From Cristatella mucedo (lineage: Eukaryota > Bryozoa > Phylactolaemata > Cristatellidae): DNA of 64,000 nucleotides. The DNA lies in NCBI GenBank assembly GCA_009760855.2, contig WPIO01000139.1, positions 370,001-434,000 of the forward strand, read 5' to 3'. The number at the start of each line of letters is the position of its first letter. Position 1 is the first letter of the stretch. Position numbers and translations under genes: made by a program. The notes below the pieces were generated by a model, which saw only the letters and a program-made list of their open reading frames with translations, was not told the DNA's origin and searched no databases. Positions 48,800 to 59,999 of this stretch are shown here, piece by piece.

Positions 48800-50030
48800 T
48801 ACAGCGTATCTCCGTCTGTAACTCCACAAAGCCGAACAGGCTATATGGGTGTTATGCAGTAGAGTTTTGTATAGCTAGCTCACATACTAAGCGGCTTTCG
48901 GTATTCTTGGTAGCCGACAGACTTCATTTCACGTGACAAAGAGAAAGTGAGAAGAGTCAGGAAAGCAGTTTAGGTAGTGAGTAACATGGAAGTAGCAGCT
49001 CAGGACGTCATGGAAAGGATGAGCCATAGTCAGCAGAAGGCGAGTAGATGTCGTTGCGTAAGAATCCTGGAAGCAAGTTACACAGTAGTATGGGATCGGC
49101 AACCCACAAGCTTCTGTCGACAGCCGTATTTAAACGGAGAAATGAAACAGCTAATGTATTGTCTACACAAGAACCCAAGGGCACGAGGAGGCTGAAACTG
49201 GTGCAGAGGTTCAGCTAGGTATACAGGAGCCAAGTCGTGGCGAGCCTTGTAAGTCAGCGTCAGAACTTTGCTATGCATTCGTTGATCAACCGATAGCTAT
49301 CTTAATTTTTTTAGCAAAGGAAACATTCTGTCAAACTTCAGGGATTTTCAAACTAGCCTTGCATCCAATGTATAGCCAGCTGCAACGGCCTCATTGGCGT
49401 TTTTTGGTAGCCCAGCCAAAATGGTATTACTATAATCTAGCCGAGAAAAAACTAAAGAGCTAGTTAAATTTTTTGCAAGCCACCATGGAATGCAATTTAT
49501 AATCTTAGATAGGGATCGGACGTGATGGCTAGCTGTGGAAGCAGGCTTCTTAAAGCTTTTAAAATATAAGCAGCTGTCAAAGACGGCATCTAAATTTCGA
49601 GCACATAGTGATGTCGCATAACTGCACACCTATTAGAAGGGAAAGCCTTCTAGTACAGCCAAGTGCTGAGGGTGTCGTATGAGCAGCAATTCAATTTGAT
49701 CGTTGTTTAGTTAAAGAAAATTTACCGACGTCCAGATTGAATGTTGGCAAGGCAAGCACTCGGATTAGCAGTTGCTGCCACAGATTTTGAAGATTTATAT
49801 GACAAATACAGCTGCGTATCGTCAACATAAAAGTGATATCTTATTCCTCTGGTGGGAATCCCTTTTCTCGGGACGGAGTATAGACATGGAGAACGGCAAC
49901 GGACCGAGGACCGATACTCCGTAGGTGGCTGGTCTTTTGGATGAGACCTGACCCCCATACGGCACGGATTGAACACGATCAGATAAGAACAATTTAAACT
50001 ACGCCAGTGCCTCGTCTGCCAGACCAACTG
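48800..50030 (-). mobile_element. LINE-B 3' half with RT motifs, minus strand
   Basis: From high to low coordinates the minus strand encodes GIRYHFYVDDTQLYLSYKSS (RT catalytic box, intact YVDD), then SSLVFSRLDYSNTILAGLPK, then LTLTYKARHDLAPVYLAEPL, with frameshifts between. The 3'-UTR follows (48800-49000), matching 1-200 and 12290-12494. The order is that of a CR1/L2/Rex1-like ORF2. Confidence 0.8.
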
Positions 50031-50069
50031 CTCTGTACAGCCTGCTGTTCTGACTCGAATCAGTTAGCC

Positions 50070-50230
50070 ATACTTTGCATGAATCTCAAAACCTTTAGAG
50101 ACAGTGCCTTAATTTCGCATACCTCCAAAGCCTGGTACTCACTGTGGATTAATGCTCTCCCAACAGCATGTACGCGGAAGCAGGCAGAAAACTGAGTCTT
50201 GAAGATGCATATATCACTCCTCAAGCTTCT
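50070..50230 (+). mobile_element. LINE RT C-terminal fragment, plus strand
   Basis: The frame reads NLKTFRDSALISHTSKAWYS, equivalent to the DRAFSSYAPKAWNSLP motif of LINE-A, then a broken end. It lies head to head with the minus-strand LINE at 48.8-50.0 kb. Confidence 0.55.
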
Positions 50231-50469
50231 TTCGCTCCATCCCAGCCACAGCTCATCCTCGTGGGTTAGCAGTAGGACAAAGCCGGCTTGTGTGCCAGCC
50301 ACAGCCACCAGACAACATCTTAACATGGGCTCGTCCCTGGGCCACCCCACCCACCAGCTGTTTGACACTAGGTTGGTGTGCACCGGCCTAGTGCCAGCGT
50401 TCCTAGTGATCATACTCAATTTATCGTGCTAATATGTAGTTGCATCTTCCTTATTTGCAATGACCTGTC

Positions 50470-51840
50470 GGACTCGCCCAGGCACGAAGCTGATTAACTA
50501 TCGCAAACACAACTAAGTTATATTGTTCCAGCCTTGTTGCAAATGGACAAAAAGTGCACATCGTGGCAACATAATAAATCTGTCGCGATAGACTAATAGT
50601 CGCGATACAGCCGGCCAGCTGCCATAACTGCCGGTTGACTACATCCCAAAAATTCGCGATTGGATTAAAGACCGGAAACTGACTTGGCCAGTCTGTAACA
50701 GTACAGGAGGGTAACAGAATGCTTATAGATTGTTATACAAATACTTAACTTTGGCAGTAGCTTGTATACAATAGTTCTCATTCTGGAAAATTTAATCTAG
50801 TCCACAAAGTGCAATCGCGCTTGATAACTCTGCATTCTGGAGTAGGTCTAAAAAGACGTCTTGGGTCACGATGGCCAGTATGAGGTGCAGGGCTTCGACG
50901 CAATTTTTACTGAAGCACCCCGTAGCATGGCACCTTTCTACCGATTTCGACCGTCGGCTGCAGGTGGTTGGATGTGTAAGCCTTATTGGGTTGCCTCTGG
51001 AAGCCTTCTTTTGAAGTTCAAAAAGAGCGTGAACTTGCTTTCGTCACGCCATACAGCTTTACTCCAATCTTCAGCACTCCAGTGGATTAGAGCCTTAGCT
51101 AACTGTGACGAAATTTTTGGGCGTTCTTTGCCGACTGCGGCTGCCCACCAAGTGACCTATCGTCGGGCTGGCTAGCAGGACCGAGCAAAAAGCCTGCTGG
51201 TTCCAACACCAAGCACGTTGTTTTGAAAACCATGCCGGCCAAGCCCAGTCTATATGCTCTAGACGGCTGCCGTCGTCGACGGATCTAGCCCTCCTGTCTA
51301 GCACTCCTTCGGCAGCTCGTATATTCCATGCATGCATTGTTTTTGCACAGTCGGGCCAGTGCTCCTTTCGAACCCGCCCGAAAGCTGGCGGCAGTTTGTC
51401 GTAGATGGATGCCCCCACAGGTGCCGCCTATGCATAAATTTGGGCAGAATACCGTGTCATCTGCCGAGTCTTTGTCCGCCCTCCAGTGCTCGTGAGCCTG
51501 CAGCTGCTTGGATAATCTGAACCTTCATCCGCCCAGTACCCGAAGGTTGCTGCATCATGTTCCCTCACGCCGACAGAAGAGATTTTCTCTTTGCACCTCA
51601 AAAATGCAGACCAGCCTCATATAATCGCCTTCCGATAGTGTCACCACTAACTCGCTTTTCAGACGATGCATGCAACATTTTAGCACGAGCTTTTGCCGGA
51701 GTAAAACAGTCCTTTAATGCCTCCAACTTAAAATTGGCTTTTCCACCGAATGGTAGCGCAGCTTTATTCCTCAATTGTCCGAGCACTGGCCGACAAAACC
51801 CAATATTGCCCATGGGGAGGCGAGCATTCACAGGTCTCAG
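50470..51840 (-). pseudogene. Decayed Tc1/mariner transposase
   Basis: The minus strand reads, from high to low coordinates, KRVSGDTIGRRLYEAGLHF near 51650 (second HTH of Tc1 transposases), IHWSAEDWSKAVWRDESKF near 51070-51010 (the FSDESKF catalytic motif region), and DWPSQFPVFNPIANFWDVV near 50690-50620 (the WP.QSPDLNPIE.LWD catalytic motif, with the D/E residues lost). Stops and frameshifts separate the pieces. I could not fix terminal inverted repeats. Confidence 0.72.
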
Positions 51841-52294
51841 GTCCCGACGAAATCGGCCAATCGGTCGCCGTGGCTGGCGATGGTGATGGTCGCCTGGCAG
51901 TCAGGCCACGATTATACCAAGGAATCGACTTCTGCAGTAATTTTCAAATCCGAGAGTTTGGCCGGGGCAATTGTAGCTGCATACGGGTCGCCGGTGATGC
52001 CAGGGCCTGACCTCTAGGCTTGCCTGGATATGCGATGACGCCATGTAAGCTTGGCTTTTGAAGTCTTGACGTTGGCCGGATAAGTCAACGGTTTTCAAAA
52101 CTCCTGGCTTCGCCCAGCTCTACTTTTTTTTCAAAAGGATTTTAGGCGTTCACCGACAGTGATCCAACACAAGCAAGACGCCGGGGTTCCAGTGGCTAAT
52201 TTGAATTACTAGTGGTTTTTTGGTCGAAAGCATTTATTGCGCTTTTATTTCCCTGTGGCCAGTTTATAGCTTACAGTGATTTATGGCATTGATA

Positions 52295-52801
52295 TTAACA
52301 TAAAAGCGGCAGAGGCCCGTGAGTTACTTCGAGGACGCTGGGCAGAGTGGTCACATACTGGCCCACTGGGGGGTCCGGCTGAACAAACGTCTTTAGGCCC
52401 CTTTTGATGCTCTGCGTGGTGTCACGTACCTGTTGCTTGGCGAATGTCAATCTACAGCCCCAGCGCCCAAGCAGGGCTGGAGATAAGCACGCTCGCTGTA
52501 GTCGCTTGTATAATCCGCATTCCTTTCTAGCGTGTTGTTCCCCATTTCGAGAGGTGGAACCCTCTGCGAGCGAGATGCACCGTGCTAGGGATTCTTCGTT
52601 ATGCAAACACTTTCTGAAGAATGTCTGTGTGATTTGATACTTGTGAGATAGAGCTGCCGTCGGCAAGATTGATCCGGTCCGAGAATGACCTACCACGTCG
52701 GGAAGGCTGACCAAGTGTTTCCTGTGTCCCCTGTTGCCTATGTGCCTAGGGTTCCTAGTGGTTCTGTCCAATTCCCCTGCTGTTTTTGGCGCATGCGACA
52801 T
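52295..52801 (-). CDS. Unrecognised 168-residue open frame
   Basis: The longest open frame in the window without a known explanation. The product is basic and rich in Arg, Leu and Ser, without signal peptide, membrane segment or family motif I can recognise. It lies beside the decayed Tc1 relic. It may be chance, repeat-derived, or part of an uncharacterised exon. No clear splice sites or codon bias support it. Confidence 0.2.
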   Translation of the reverse strand: MSHAPKTAGELDRTTRNPRHIGNRGHRKHLVSLPDVVGHSRTGSILPTAALSHKYQITQTFFRKCLHNEESLARCISLAEGSTSRNGEQHARKECGLYKRLQRACLSPALLGRWGCRLTFAKQQVRDTTQSIKRGLKTFVQPDPPVGQYVTTLPSVLEVTHGPLPLLC

Positions 52802-55800
52802 TGTTATACAGGGATCTAATCAAACTGCCACTCGCTTGCGCATAGCCTAGGCCATGGCGAGCGGGTGGCGTGGCCTGAGGATGGCTATCCTTTGCTGCAA
52901 GTGAGTTACAAATATAAATGCAGGCTTGAACAGCTGACTGCAGCGGACTCATCAGTTTCTGACACTTAACGTGTGTCCTGCACGAGATAACCATATGGAA
53001 CGGCCAATTACCTGGAAGAGGCCGTACAGCGGTGTACGTGGAGCTCGGTTGGCTGAAGTTCTACGGTTCCACGTTCGGCCAGTCGGTCGTCCTGAACCAG
53101 TCAAACGAGTTTAAATTTTTTCGCTAATGTGTTGTAGGCTCGCGAGCTTCAAAATCACGGTCCCTTGCCGAGCAGCATGATTGAATCTAATAGAAATGCT
53201 AATCGCGATGACAATTGTCGCTCATATTTTTTTGGCGCTGACGCTTTAAGACTTAGTCTGGTTGGTCACCATGACGGTTGACAACCACAGTTTTTCAGAC
53301 GTGCCGCAAGCTCGGTACATAGCACACGTGATCCCGATGAAATAAGCTGACGCTGATTGGGCGAAAAATAGGTCAACAATGAAACTTCGCCTATTAAAAG
53401 ACAAACTAGGTATAAATGCAATCTCAAACTTTTGGGATAGACAGATGATCGGAATATTGAAAATACAATCATTTTGTAAGACCTATTTCTAACAAAAGTA
53501 GTAAATCGAGCTCAATAACATGACCGTTTTCAAAATTAAGTGTGCCGCAGCCCCGTTTTTTTCGGCGATAATTGTCAATAAAACTACTCACTCCTTAACA
53601 GACGCACACAGTATCACTTGAAACTGAAAGAAACGTTACATTTTAAAAATAATGACACGCTTCCATTCTAGGTCAACCATCCGACTGGTAGTTATAACGA
53701 GGATACAACTCCTTTTTGCTTTGACATACTACATTTACATTGGTATGTTTACATTGACTCACAAACCGGCAGTGACCATTGTCCGGAAACAAGAAAGTCA
53801 TAAGGGAATAACGTATTTATGACTTACTGCCGCCGAGTCCATGGTAACTACATATTCCTTTATCAAGGCACGTACTGAATCCCGGGACGCTGACCAGATT
53901 CCTGTAGCAGCCATAGAACACACGGGAAACGACCGACTAGTTATAGAGGCCGCTCACTAGCGTGGCGACTTGGATTGAAATTGTGCAACGTTCACTTGGA
54001 ATCATTTTGGGAATGTTGTTTAAATTTTTTTCAAGAAGATTTGGAGTGATTGCAAGCACTCATTTTCGTAGTTTATAGGTAAAGATTTGTAAGGATTTCG
54101 CTGCCGCACATGCGACCTCTTGTGAGTTTATCCTGTTGATGCCACATTAAGGCCTTGTAAACTTGACCTATTCCCAAGTTCCATATTTATCTAGCTTTGC
54201 ATAGAGCTTTAGTATTGTTATGGCTTGGGGTTCTCAGTTTCACTTCCCTACGACCGAGTCAAGTGCCATCCGGTATCTTGCTTATGTAATATCTGCTAAA
54301 TTAGTGATCCGATCAACTTGAAATGTATAATTATGTGTAGTTGCATATAATTACAGCCGTTTCGCGTGCATATTGGACCTTAGTAGATAGACCAATTTTG
54401 ATTATAAGTTGGATTTTGTGTTCCAACGCGTTTTGTCATGTAGCTCTAAATGTGCCACGAAAATTTCACATGTACGCTCATAACGACTACCAATATTAAT
54501 GAAATGCTAATAATATCGCTTTATCTTGAAAATTGAGATGTACGCTCTTGATACATGTGATTCAAATTTGTGTGACAGCAAACCGAGAGCATCAGGCTAT
54601 CTGTTGATTGCTTGCATGCTTATCATTACTTTTTTTTCACGAGATTTTTACCAACCATTTTCTTCCGAACCGAGAAATTCAACAGAATAGCCAGTTTTTA
54701 ACCCATCGACGTAACGAGAAATTTAAAATATAAATTAATATTGACTATTTCTAATTAATGCAATTCTCATCATGATTGTCAGTATCGTAGGTATGGCTTG
54801 ACATGTCCCTAAAGTTCCTGAACTTGCGTTTTGCAGATCCATCAAAAATTGAGTTGCCCAACAGATTTTTTAATTTTTTTTAGATAAGGCATCACTTAGA
54901 ACCAACTGCTCGCATATTTTGAGTGCTTTGGCACATTTATACAGTGTGTGGTGTTGAATCTGCTGAATTTCCTCAAAAAGCCATGTTTTACAACACCAGG
55001 AAAGACATGAGAGTGACTATTAAAAGTTAGTAAAAGCTCATTTTGACAGCTATTGGTACATCAATAAATAGCTTATGTTACTCTTGTTGTTCGTGCCGAT
55101 TTGCATGAAGTCGTTCTATTGGTATTTGAGAAACAACAATAAATATGCTGTGAGGGTGATACATTCAATCTGCGTGGGAGCATGACTCCTAACCCCCTCG
55201 GCCTTGCCCGACGTGCTGCCGGCTATCCCTGCGGCACGCAGAAGCGCTTCCATAAGAAATCAACCAACCACTGAACAGGTGGCTATTACTGTATCGCCAA
55301 AATCTGCTCAGCAAAAATACCTAATCAGTCCATATGCGCGGCCTAGAGACATCTATTTGAAAGCGAGGGAGGGTAGATGTTTAACAGATCATGCTGTTTA
55401 TTTACACCGAGGGCTAAAATCAGTTCAAATCTCTAGGACTGACTCAGAAATCGCAGCTGGCAGCTGCTTTCACAGCAAGCGCGATTAAATTCGGCATTGG
55501 CCATAGATTCCGCATGAGCTGTTTTAATATAATGCATGAACCGCAAGCAACGAATATCAGCCATAAACTGCTGATTATAGCTCGCCGCCTTTTCACTGGG
55601 TAAGCATGCGAGCTCCCGTTCTCCTCCAGCGCGGCCAACTGATTGATTGCCAAGTTTTTGGTGAACTACTCTTGCATGCGAGTTGGAGTTCCACCAGCCT
55701 TTCGGCCAGTGCCATGCTAGACAGAGAAGGCTTACAATTTTCTTAATAGTCGCGTAAAAGCCTGCCTTTTAACCACGTCATAAAGGATTAATAATATGCA

Positions 55801-55829
55801 GGCTTTCCCATTGAAATGGCTCGAGATTA
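52802..55829. other. Intergenic stretch, nothing recognised
   Basis: AT-rich, with many stops in all frames. No conserved protein, RNA or repeat was found by eye. Confidence 0.4.
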
Positions 55830-58230
55830 ACTCTGCTCAGCGAAGCTGTTCTTTAAAGGGGTACTGGAACTTGTAACGCCGAACGCAATGTCGAGGAGGC
55901 GTACCCTGTCACTTGCCAAGCGGCGAAGTCGACTGTCGATTTCGATTCGGTAGCGTTCAAAAGCAATAAAAGGTCGCACCCCTACAGCGTTTCTGGCGCT
56001 TAAGCTCACGACATACACGACTTGCTGAAGGGTTTGGAAGGACCTATAAGGTCTTGCACATGCCGCCAGACCAGCAAGCAGTGAGTTACCGAGGTCAAGA
56101 CGGAATGTCACAAATGCAAGGACCAATTTGGATGGGGTATGTATCTCTGCCTAAACAAGCCCGAATTTTACCGACGTGATGCAGCTGAAAGTAGGCAGAC
56201 TTGACCGAGGATTTGACGTGGTCGTGTAATGAAATGTCCATTTCGAAAAGGAAACGCAGATTTTATGCAGATGCAACACGACATATACTGGCAGCAGAAC
56301 TGCTTTCAAGCGTTATCCTGTCCTATTTCTGAACGACTCTTGGCGTGCCCATTACTAGCACGTTGGTTCTACTGTCGTTCATTTTAATAAAGTTAGCTCC
56401 ATCCACTTGCGGATGCCGTCAATACTAGCAGCGAGGGACTTGAGAAAATGTGACCTGATGGAGAGCTGAGAATTGTCACAGTAGAGGTACGACTGAATGT
56501 AATCTCCGTAGAAGTACAAGCTAAGATAGCGCTTGGCATTCAATTTGGCAAAACTGAGAGTATAAATCGTGATAAGGACACGGCCGAGCACACAGCATTG
56601 AGGTACCCCATATTTCAGAGGTTCACCAGATAAACTTTGTTCATTCACATCAATACTCTGGAGTCTCCCACTAAGATAGGACCTCAACCATTGCAACGCC
56701 GTGCTAGTAACACTCCGACGAGATGAGAGGTGCTCAAAATGGTCATGGTGATCGATAGTATCAAATCGTTGTAAAAAGATCGAGCCAAACAACCAGAGAC
56801 ACTTGACTTGAGTCGGGACTCTTACGTTGGTCGTTGTACACTCGAAGCAATGCTGACTCTGAAGAGTGATAAGCTCTAAAACCAGTCTGGAACTTGCTAG
56901 TGAGGTACGAAGTTTCCATATATGAGTTCGGCTGGTCCGCCACGCCTCGTTTCAGTGTCTTTGATAGAACTCGAGAAGAGAGACTGGGCGGAATTTGCTC
57001 AAGTTCTCTTGATTTAGTGTTGATTTCTTGATTATTCGCCAAACATCAGGCTTTTTGAAAGGTTTTGTGACATGAACTGAAGCTAAAGAAATAGTATGCT
57101 GTTATTTATGCATGGCAGCGGCAGATCAGTGCATCGAAGAAGCAGGACACTGGAAACAGGATCCAGTGTACTAGTTGTCTTCTTTGATCAGAATACGAAC
57201 TCCATGACGAATTCGCTACTGATCTTGTTGAACGTTGACTTTGAGGTGCTGAATGAAATTGAAGGGCCGAACCACAAGGGGGATGTTACATTCTAAGAGA
57301 TCCCTAAGGGACTCCCTGATCTTGTCTATTATGTTGACAAAAAAGCTAGAGAAGCGATCAACTAGATCGTCACTGTGAGCACTAGGTAAATAGCTGACCT
57401 GAGAGCGATTGGAGAGATGGTTGATCGTTGACGTGAACACTTTTGGATTGTGCCTCTGCGATTAAACCATGTTTTAGTAAAAGCTAGACTTGGCATGTGC
57501 TAGGATCGAGTGATAATATCTACGGTAGCCTTCAAATGCCTCTCAATAGACAGTCAGTCCAGATCATGCGTATTCTTTTTCAAGCTTGAGCTTTGTAGAA
57601 CTAGCTGGTTTAATGTTTTTGGTAAACCATAGGCCATCAGAGCAAACGCACACTATGCCCTTATTCAGAGGAGCAAGCTCGTCGAGCAAGTCTGCTAGTG
57701 TTGTGTTGAAGCAATCTACCGACGATAACAAATAGAAGTGGTTTTCGAACAGCAAAGGTGAAGCAGACATTCGCAGAAGTGATAATTAATTGCTGATGAC
57801 AACTTGGAGTGTTGTAAGAAAATTTGGTTGAGTGTGCTACCCTTGATTTGAGTAGGGCCATGCACATTTGCCACTAGAGACAATGAGTCAGTCAGCACAC
57901 AACATGAAGTACTAAAGGCGTCGGAAAAGTGATAGAAATGAAATTTGAAATCACCCATAATGAGGAAAGATCAATTCCTTGCACACAGAAACGAAATGAG
58001 GAAACCGAAATCTGAGATAATGGACTTTATGCCCAATGGGTGATCGACTACCGCCGAATAGATAGCTTGTTGTCCGATGAAATCAAGACAGTAGATTCGA
58101 AAGACTGCTTTGAGGGTACTGGAAATCGTGTGAAATCCAAGTTGGAGCGCACGATAATAGCAACTCAACCTCCAGTATTGATTGATCTAACGGTTTTGCA
58201 GAAAAAAAAGACATCAGGGGTAGCTTCTTT
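55830..58230 (-). pseudogene. LINE ORF2 relic: endonuclease plus reverse transcriptase
   Basis: Most complete LINE in the window, read on the minus strand from high to low. AP-endonuclease part: MGDFKFHFYHFSDAFSTSCC, VANVHGPTQIKGSTLN. Linker: LLDELAPLNK, SDDLVDRFSSFFVNIIDKIR. RT: KFQTGFRAYHSSESALLRVY, LVVWLDLFTTI, FRSYLSG-like LQWLRSYLSGRLQSI, LKYGVPQCCVLGRVLITIYT, LYCDNSQLSI, LVHAFVTSRLDYGN-like FVTFRLDLGNSLLAGL. The family is CR1/L2/Rex1-like. The catalytic YADD box has become YCDN, and several frameshifts occur, so it is dead. The 5' end is missing and the 3'-UTR is not identified. Confidence 0.85.
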
Positions 58231-58249
58231 AATTGTTAATTAGTGTACA

Positions 58250-58860
58250 TTTTAGCCAAGTTTCAGTCAAGGTAAGCAGATAGAGACCCTTTTTTAGAAA
58301 TAAGGCCGCTTATTAAAAGGCCTTTATTGCACTTCGAGCCAAGATTCCAGAGACAAGCTTTAAGTTAGGCCGTCAGAGTTAGAACAGGCCTGGTTCACTT
58401 TAATATTGATAAGTCGCTTATTGAGATAATACTTGAATCATGGCATGTAAGTAACAGTGAAGCTCAGCCAAGATGCGATTCGATCAAGAAGGGCTTTGTG
58501 ATTAGCTTAATCAAAAGCTGCCGAAAGTTCAATCGGATATAGCAGAGACACTGCAACCAAGTTTGCAACACTGAGAACATCGTTATGCACCCTAAACATG
58601 CTGACTCTGTGGAGTTATTAGCTCTAAACCCAGACTGGATCATCCGTACTGGGAATGCGATTTATCATAAGATTTCATTTGGTCTGCAGCAGCTCGTTGG
58701 AGTGTCTTTGATGGCACCGGAAAGAGAGAGACCGCACAGAAGCTTATCAGGTTCACGCAGTCTAACTTTGCTTCTGAATGAGCTCCTCGTACCAACCTGT
58801 TTTAAAGGTGCAGGAACCTGGCCTGAGGCTAAGGACGTAGTTATTATGCTATTTGTGCGT
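58250..58860 (-). pseudogene. Second LINE RT relic, different family, minus strand
   Basis: The minus strand encodes QSGFRANNSTESA near 58640-58590, then IELSAAFD..NHKALLDRIASWL near 58535-58460, then a broken KVNQA near 58400. The ...LDRIASWL spelling differs from the LERLSSR spelling of the neighbouring relic, so this is another lineage. It sits directly 5' of the other relic in the same orientation. Confidence 0.65.
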
Positions 58861-59904
58861 GGCAGAAGCAGTTTTTAGCATTGAGGAAAGAGGACGGTAG
58901 GAATGAGGTCGGACAAACTACAAGTCTTCTTTCACTGTTCGATGAATGTCTTATTATGGTCAGTCGGGTTTTCTGAATTCAGACATTACGGCAGTGAGCG
59001 GATTCATGATAATTCAATGAATTTAATAATCCAACACTCGACGACTAGAATTATACTGATCACGGCTCAGTCTCATGTATTTCGTTTCTACCAAAGATGT
59101 TTTAACGAGTCGTGACAGACCAGCTATAGCCACACATTGACAATGTACACGTGGCGCATTAGTTACAGTCTGGTTTAACAAATGCCTGCATATACGTCCT
59201 GTTGTCGATAATTCCTTTCGCAACCGGACAGTGACCTTCGAGTGTTGGCCTTGGGTTTTTCAGCTGATACATTTTCTAGCTTTTAAGCTTGTAGGTTTTG
59301 TTTAGAGTGGAAGCCAGTTTTAGGTAGTTCAATTGTTTGCACTTTCTTGCACCTTGGTTTAAAACCACATCATTTCAATTTAGCTTTATTGCTGAAAGTG
59401 TCGATGCGATGTATTGAGCAAGGCTCAAGTCTGTGTTGGAATTGTATTTTAAGAGTTACAGACAGTCGACAACACCAAGGCATGAAGGGACGTCAATGAT
59501 CTCTGAACAAACCGGTAAAGCTTGATTCAGGTTGAAAATCATGGCCAATAATTACTGGTCCTAAAGATTCTATAAGACAAAGTCTGAAAAGCTGAACGTC
59601 GTATAAAGCAATCAACGGTCCTGCAAAGTTAATTCTGGACAGCAGCCTGCTACTGGGGCCTCCTAATGGTGTCTGGCTACTTTCTGTCCAAGAGGGTGCT
59701 CTAGCTGCAAGTTTGTTTTTGATCACGATGTCGTTCCAAAACACTACCAGATATTTTAATAGCAACAAAAACCTTCTAATAGGATGCTGGCCCAATAGCA
59801 CTTTTAATAATTTCACAAACACACGTAATCTGATTGATAGAAATAGTGATTATCACCACTTTGCAAGTTCATAGCAATACATTTTCGAGTCGAACCGTGA
59901 GCCG
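58861..59904. other. Downstream region of FBXL4, nothing recognised
   Basis: It should contain the FBXL4 3'-UTR (minus strand). A minus-strand AATAAA (plus TTTATT at 59385-59390) is one possible poly(A) signal about 610 bases past the stop. Confidence 0.3.
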
Positions 59905-59968
59905 AGTGCAGGACACAACAGCACAGCAGAGCACAGCAGCAGAGCACAGTAGCAGAGCAGAGCAAGGA
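59905..59968 (-). repeat. Short AGCAGAGCAC-type tandem repeat
   Basis: Six to seven imperfect units of AGCAGAGCAC and AGCAC, in the FBXL4 3'-UTR just after the stop codon. It produces the Leu/Cys-rich open frame on the minus strand. Confidence 0.75.
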
Positions 59969-59999
59969 TTTTGTGGACAAGTCTACTCTTGCTAGATCA

